NCBI GenBank assembly: GCA_029287275.1 | Contig: JARFRL010000299.1 | Coordinates: 1-9,804 of the forward strand | Source of the DNA: Pontiella desulfatans | GTDB taxonomy: Bacteria > Verrucomicrobiota > Kiritimatiellia > Kiritimatiellales > Pontiellaceae | Direction of reading: 5' to 3' | DNA: 9,804 bases | Part shown: piece by piece, positions 7,946-9,804 of the stretch | Layout: every line of letters starts with the position of its first letter | Numbering within the stretch: the stretch's first letter is position 1 | Translations under genes and position numbers: made by a program | Notes under the pieces: generated by a model | Told to the model about the DNA's origin: nothing | Database searches by the model: none | The model's input: only the letters and a program-made list of their open reading frames with translations

Positions 7946-8050
7946 CCACACCTCACCGAATTTGTTCCGCCACGACCGGAAACTACCAGAATCGCGGCGA
8001 CCGGGCTACCGGCAATTCGCCGATTTTAAGAGGGCGGCGGAGGCGGGGAT
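7946..8050. other. Leader region upstream of the glycan operon
   Basis: This is the gap between the operon start and the decayed U32 fragment. No gene is visible. On the minus strand TTGCCG followed after 17 nt by ATTCTG is the best -35/-10 pair I see, but the match is poor, so I do not call a promoter. The operon promoter should lie here or within the U32 remnant if the module upstream ends its own transcript. A small hairpin (CGGC, loop of five, GCCG at 8010-8022) is too short to be a terminator. Confidence 0.35.
7951..7957 (-). promoter_or_regulatory. Ribosome binding site deciding the start of the GT4-fusion gene
   Basis: The minus strand reads GGTGAGG-TGTGG-ATG, placing GAGG 5 nt before the ATG at 7945. 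The upstream in-frame GTG at 7951 begins inside this site and has no other purine-rich stretch at a useful distance. I therefore prefer the ATG. Confidence 0.6.
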
Positions 8051-8140
8051 TTCCTCAACCGGTTGCAATAGAAAACCTTTTACATAGCGGCGCGCTTTTA
8101 CGGTGAGGATGATGGTGAACTTATCGTCTTTCGACCATAG
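8051..8140 (-). pseudogene. Decayed 3' end of a U32 peptidase-like gene (second copy)
   Basis: Translated in one minus-strand frame, this stretch reads KDDKFTIILTVKARR then GFLLQPVEE. It lines up with KGDKVTIALPEKARR then VFLLQPVKES, the end of the U32 protein at the right edge. By eye the DNA match is 55 of 70 bases without gaps (8061-8130 against 9428-9497), including 14 identical bases at 8061-8074. The copy lacks the stop codon at the matching position; the frame runs on to a TAG at 8006. No start and none of the rest of the gene are present, and the match fades about 20 nt from the nucleotidyltransferase stop. It is a relic of an insertion into, or replacement of, a U32 gene, not a working gene. 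Confidence 0.75.
8061..8130 (+). repeat. Direct repeat, left copy
   Basis: This copy matches 9428-9497 in the same orientation at 55 of 70 positions in a hand alignment without gaps. The longest identical run is GGTTGCAATAGAAA (8061-8074). It flanks the HTH/nucleotidyltransferase module on the left. The divergence shows that the duplication is old or that the copies came from different U32 alleles or paralogues. Confidence 0.75.
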
Positions 8141-8150
8141 GCAACGCGTT

Positions 8151-8846
8151 TTATTGCAAGCTGGAAATTGCCCTGACCTTTTGCTGAAGCCCCGGCAATC
8201 GCTCTTGGCTTGCCGGATCGGAATCGAGATACGCACACAAGGCCTCAAGGAAGTCGGTGTGTTCGATGTAGTCGGAAAGGAGGGTTGCAATATAGTCCCG
8301 CACCAAATGTCCGGCCTGCCGGACATCCTCGACAATGCTGGAGCGGCCATCGATTACAATCATGATATCCTCCAGATCGTGGCTCGCCCAGAAATCTCCA
8401 TTCCCTCTGCTTTCAAAAGCCGCAAGCTTGGTGGCGATCAGATAAACGGGGGTAATCAACTCCATCGTCCGCCCCTCAAACTCCAACTCCCGCGCGTGTT
8501 GCCAGGCTTCTTCGAACCATTTTGATTCAAAACCCAGCACGGAACGGTCAAGCGGAAGCACATCCAGCTTTGCCGATTCTCCGACCACCCATCGGCAAAT
8601 GGGCGCGCCTTCTGAAATATCATGCCGGAATCCATGATCCCGAAGTTCCTCTTCTAACCGGGTGTATTCAATTCGGGACATGGCTTCGACCAGAACATCC
8701 ACATCTTTTGTCGGGCGGAAATCCAACAGTTCAGGATGATCAACCAGCAGTCCAACAATGGATCCTCCCAGTAAAACAAAGCGATGTGGAAGCTCTTGAA
8801 GGCGATCCAAAACAGCGAATAGAAGCTCGGTGTTAACTGGCGGCAT
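8151..8846 (-). CDS. AbiEii/AbiGii-type nucleotidyltransferase (candidate toxin)
   Basis: The 231-residue protein has the minimal nucleotidyltransferase signature: VLLGGSIVGLLV (24-35) with the G-G-S motif, then RPTKDVDVLVE (44-54) with D48 and D50 as metal-binding aspartates, and AKLDVLPLD (92-100) with D95 as the third acidic residue. Further on, LIATKLAAFESRG (136-148) and SHDLEDIMIVIDGR (155-168) are blocks typical of AbiEii-type proteins. In AbiE systems this partner is the toxin, thought to transfer nucleotides to an RNA target and so stop growth or abort phage infection. The ATG at 8846 is chosen because GGAGGAG lies about 8 nt upstream; in-frame extension to 8936 has no conserved content. 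It overlaps the regulator gene by 14 nt, the usual coupling of antitoxin and toxin. At 231 residues it is shorter than classical AbiEii, so a related nucleotidyltransferase family is also possible. Confidence 0.82.
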   Translation of the reverse strand: MPPVNTELLFAVLDRLQELPHRFVLLGGSIVGLLVDHPELLDFRPTKDVDVLVEAMSRIEYTRLEEELRDHGFRHDISEGAPICRWVVGESAKLDVLPLDRSVLGFESKWFEEAWQHARELEFEGRTMELITPVYLIATKLAAFESRGNGDFWASHDLEDIMIVIDGRSSIVEDVRQAGHLVRDYIATLLSDYIEHTDFLEALCAYLDSDPASQERLPGLQQKVRAISSLQ

Positions 8847-9345
8847 GAAACAATCTCCTCCCCAGCTCCGTCTCGGCAATTTCGCGCTCCCGTCGCCGCC
8901 CCATACGGATGGCATCGGCAAGCGCCAACACTTCATAGAATTCCGGTTCGCGCTGGATCATATGGCGGGCCGACTTGTGGAGCGGATCCACATACGCGCC
9001 CTCGACAACTCCTTCGCCCCACATCCAAACCGGCGGTAGTCCTGAAAAAGAAATCATCTCAGACAAGGGCGGCGCGGCATAGGCCGTGGGAACCCCACGG
9101 ACAATCGCCCCGCTTTGCGCTGGAAACGCGTAGGGAACCCCGTGAAACAAATATTCCTCGAACGGTTTGCGCAATGGCAAACGAGACTGGGGATTTATCA
9201 AGCCCGCCTTGATCGAGCGCTTCACCGAAGCATGCACCTCGGAAGAGCTCATTACCAACCGTTGCCCAATGTGGTCATACGAAGAAAACTCCGGCATGAG
9301 CGCCAGCTTTAGCAACACATAAACATCCAATGACTTTGCAACCAT
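8833..9345 (-). CDS. Winged-helix-like regulator (candidate antitoxin) paired with the nucleotidyltransferase
   Basis: The 170-residue protein starts with a probable winged helix-turn-helix. VLLKLALMPEFSSYDHIGQRL (10-30) would form the first helices, and SSSEVHASVKRSIKAGLI (33-50) the recognition helix region. A conserved-looking linker follows: FHGVPYAFPAQSGAIVRGVP (67-86) and TAYAAPPL (87-94). The C-terminal part (about 104-170) is mixed and ends in a charged helix, ADAIRMGRRREREIAETEL. I recognise the layout as the kind annotated MarR-like or HTH protein and found before a nucleotidyltransferase gene. It is not the classical AbiEi sequence as I know it. A perfect palindrome just upstream suggests it binds its own promoter. 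The start has no Shine-Dalgarno site, and the predicted transcript begins at or near the ATG, so leaderless translation is likely. Role as antitoxin is inferred from the partner. Confidence 0.75.
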   Translation of the reverse strand: MVAKSLDVYVLLKLALMPEFSSYDHIGQRLVMSSSEVHASVKRSIKAGLINPQSRLPLRKPFEEYLFHGVPYAFPAQSGAIVRGVPTAYAAPPLSEMISFSGLPPVWMWGEGVVEGAYVDPLHKSARHMIQREPEFYEVLALADAIRMGRRREREIAETELGRRLFHAAS

Positions 9346-9351
9346 GAATAT

Positions 9352-9380
9352 ACGCTATTCGCGAATAGCGAATGCGTCAA
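9352..9380 (-). promoter_or_regulatory. Predicted promoter of the HTH/nucleotidyltransferase module
   Basis: On the minus strand TTGACG (9375-9380) is followed after 17 nt by TAGCGT (9352-9357), a good -35 and a moderate -10. Transcription would then begin about 7 nt on, near the A of the ATG at 9345, giving a leaderless mRNA. A TATATT at 9346-9351 is a better -10 by sequence but lies 22 nt from the -35. Confidence 0.5.
9353..9370. promoter_or_regulatory. 18-base perfect palindrome, probable autoregulatory operator
   Basis: CGCTATTCG followed directly by its reverse complement CGAATAGCG sits 7 nt upstream of the HTH start codon. It overlaps the predicted -10 and spacer. Bases 9367-9375 (AGCGAATGC) repeat part of the half-site, so a second weaker site may adjoin it. 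A dimeric regulator bound here would block RNA polymerase, which fits autorepression by the HTH protein. Confidence 0.65.
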
Positions 9381-9411
9381 CTACAAATCTACTCAAGCAT
9401 TGCTGGACCGT

Positions 9412-9804
9412 TTAGGATTCTTTGACGGGTTGCAATAGAAAGACTTTATCCTGGCGGCGGGCTTTTTCGGGGAGGGCGATGGTGACTTTGTCGCCTTTGA
9501 CGGCTTTTTCCGCGGGTTGGCCGTTGACGCGGAGGGATTCCACGCGGGTCTGGACCGCGCCGGTGGTCGGGCCTTCGACGAGGATCTGGCAGTCGGGCAG
9601 CAATTCTTTCTGCCAGAGGGTGAATTCCACGACGCCGATCTTCGCGAAGAAGTTGGTGACGGGCCCGAGCTCGACGCGTTTGACGGTGGCTTGGGAATGG
9701 CCGCTCGCGGCCCACTCGCCCATCTTCTCGCCGCAGTAATATCCGCCGTCCCAGAAGCCGCGGTTGAAGACGTCGGCGAGGCCCGCCTCGAGCGGCTGGA
9801 AGTT
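9412..9804 (-). CDS. U32-family peptidase-like protein, C-terminal 130 residues (start beyond window)
   Basis: The frame is open from the right edge to TAA at 9412. It begins LEAGLADVFNRGFWDGGYYCG, the linker of U32 proteins (LADVFNRGF, then a YY/G motif), and continues MGEWAASGHSQATVKRVELG into the small beta-barrel domain of the family. That barrel shows VTNFFAKIGVVEFTLW, ILVEGPTTGAVQTRVESL and KAVKGDKVTIALP, and ends FLLQPVKES. The metal or iron-sulphur and catalytic part is outside the window. U32 members include collagenase-like peptidases and the tRNA-hydroxylation proteins TrhP/RlhA, and the barrel alone cannot choose between these. Its last 80 or so bases are duplicated in decayed form at 8051-8140. 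No terminator is seen after the stop; the next gene's promoter begins about 30 nt further on. Confidence 0.87.
   Translation of the reverse strand, partial: NFQPLEAGLADVFNRGFWDGGYYCGEKMGEWAASGHSQATVKRVELGPVTNFFAKIGVVEFTLWQKELLPDCQILVEGPTTGAVQTRVESLRVNGQPAEKAVKGDKVTIALPEKARRQDKVFLLQPVKES
9428..9497 (+). repeat. Direct repeat, right copy (within the U32 coding end)
   Basis: This is the intact counterpart of the left repeat, and it codes for the last part of the U32 C-terminal domain. It flanks the module on the right. The spacing between matching positions is 1,367 bases. Confidence 0.75.

Larger units (their letters stand above)
8131..9427. mobile_element. Putative inserted HTH/nucleotidyltransferase cassette between U32 3'-end repeats
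   Basis: The segment between the two U32-end copies holds only the two-gene module, its promoter and the last few codons of the U32 gene. A hand count of 8401-8460 gives 30 G+C in 60 bases, against 40 in 60 for 5041-5100 in the operon. No integrase, transposase or terminal inverted repeat is visible, so the means of entry is unknown. Calling it an insertion rests on the repeats and composition and is an inference. Confidence 0.45.

Noticed and set aside
8010..8022. Hairpin CGGC-AATTC-GCCG as a transcription terminator.
   Set aside because: The stem is only 4 bp and is followed by mixed sequence, not a run of T on either strand.
8143..8150. AACGCGTT palindrome next to the nucleotidyltransferase stop as a recombination or regulatory site.
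   Set aside because: Eight-base palindromes of this type are common by chance, and no second copy lies at the other end of the module.
8006..8350. A 114-codon minus-strand frame covering the U32 remnant and running into the nucleotidyltransferase gene.
   Set aside because: Only its last part resembles U32. The upstream half is an out-of-frame reading of the nucleotidyltransferase 3' end, so it is not a gene.
8847..8936. N-terminal extension of the nucleotidyltransferase to an ATG at 8936.
   Set aside because: The extra 30 residues lie inside the HTH gene and show no conserved content. The ATG at 8846 has GGAGGAG at good spacing and begins where the family domain begins.
1..9804. tRNA, rRNA, CRISPR array, riboswitch or tandem repeat.
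   Set aside because: I looked on both strands and found no regularly spaced repeats, tRNA-like cloverleaf ends or long structured leaders. Intergenic space is nearly absent outside 7946-8150 and 9346-9411.

Overview
The window is GC-rich bacterial DNA (about 67% G+C in a hand-counted 60-base sample of the operon, 50% in one from the insert on the right). Every gene I can support lies on the minus strand. Genes are tightly packed, Shine-Dalgarno sites are strong, and stop and start codons overlap. I cannot place the organism. The gene content (GH130 enzymes, GT4 transferases, PIG-L deacetylase, U32 protein) would suit a free-living bacterium of a phylum such as Planctomycetota, Chloroflexota or a neighbouring lineage, but this is a weak guess.

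Right edge (9412-9804): the last 130 residues of a U32-family peptidase-like protein. Next, 8151-9345 holds a two-gene module: a 170-residue winged-helix-like protein and a 231-residue AbiEii-type nucleotidyltransferase. Its promoter region carries a perfect 18-base palindrome. The module has a lower G+C content than its surroundings. It is bracketed by two direct copies of the 3' end of the U32 gene: the functional end at 9412-9507 and a decayed copy at 8051-8140. It therefore looks like an AbiE-like toxin-antitoxin (or defence) cassette that entered at, or replaced part of, a U32 gene.

Left of 7945 is one uninterrupted operon of seven genes, transcribed leftward and leaving the window at base 1. 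In order of transcription they are: a GT4 glycosyltransferase fused to a six-hairpin-like domain; a second GT4; a short GH130 enzyme; a PIG-L deacetylase; a third GT4; a GH100-like glycosidase; and the N-terminal half of a long-form GH130 enzyme. Gaps are 11 nt or less and four junctions are 1-nt gaps or 4-nt ATGA overlaps.

Together the operon has three transferases that could build a glycan or glycoside and three glycosidase/phosphorylase proteins that could cut or recycle it. The deacetylase could modify an N-acetylated sugar. A short plus a long GH130 recalls the paired beta-1,2-mannoside phosphorylases known from Thermoanaerobacter. A beta-mannoside reserve or compatible-solute cycle is therefore a reasonable hypothesis, not a demonstrated function.
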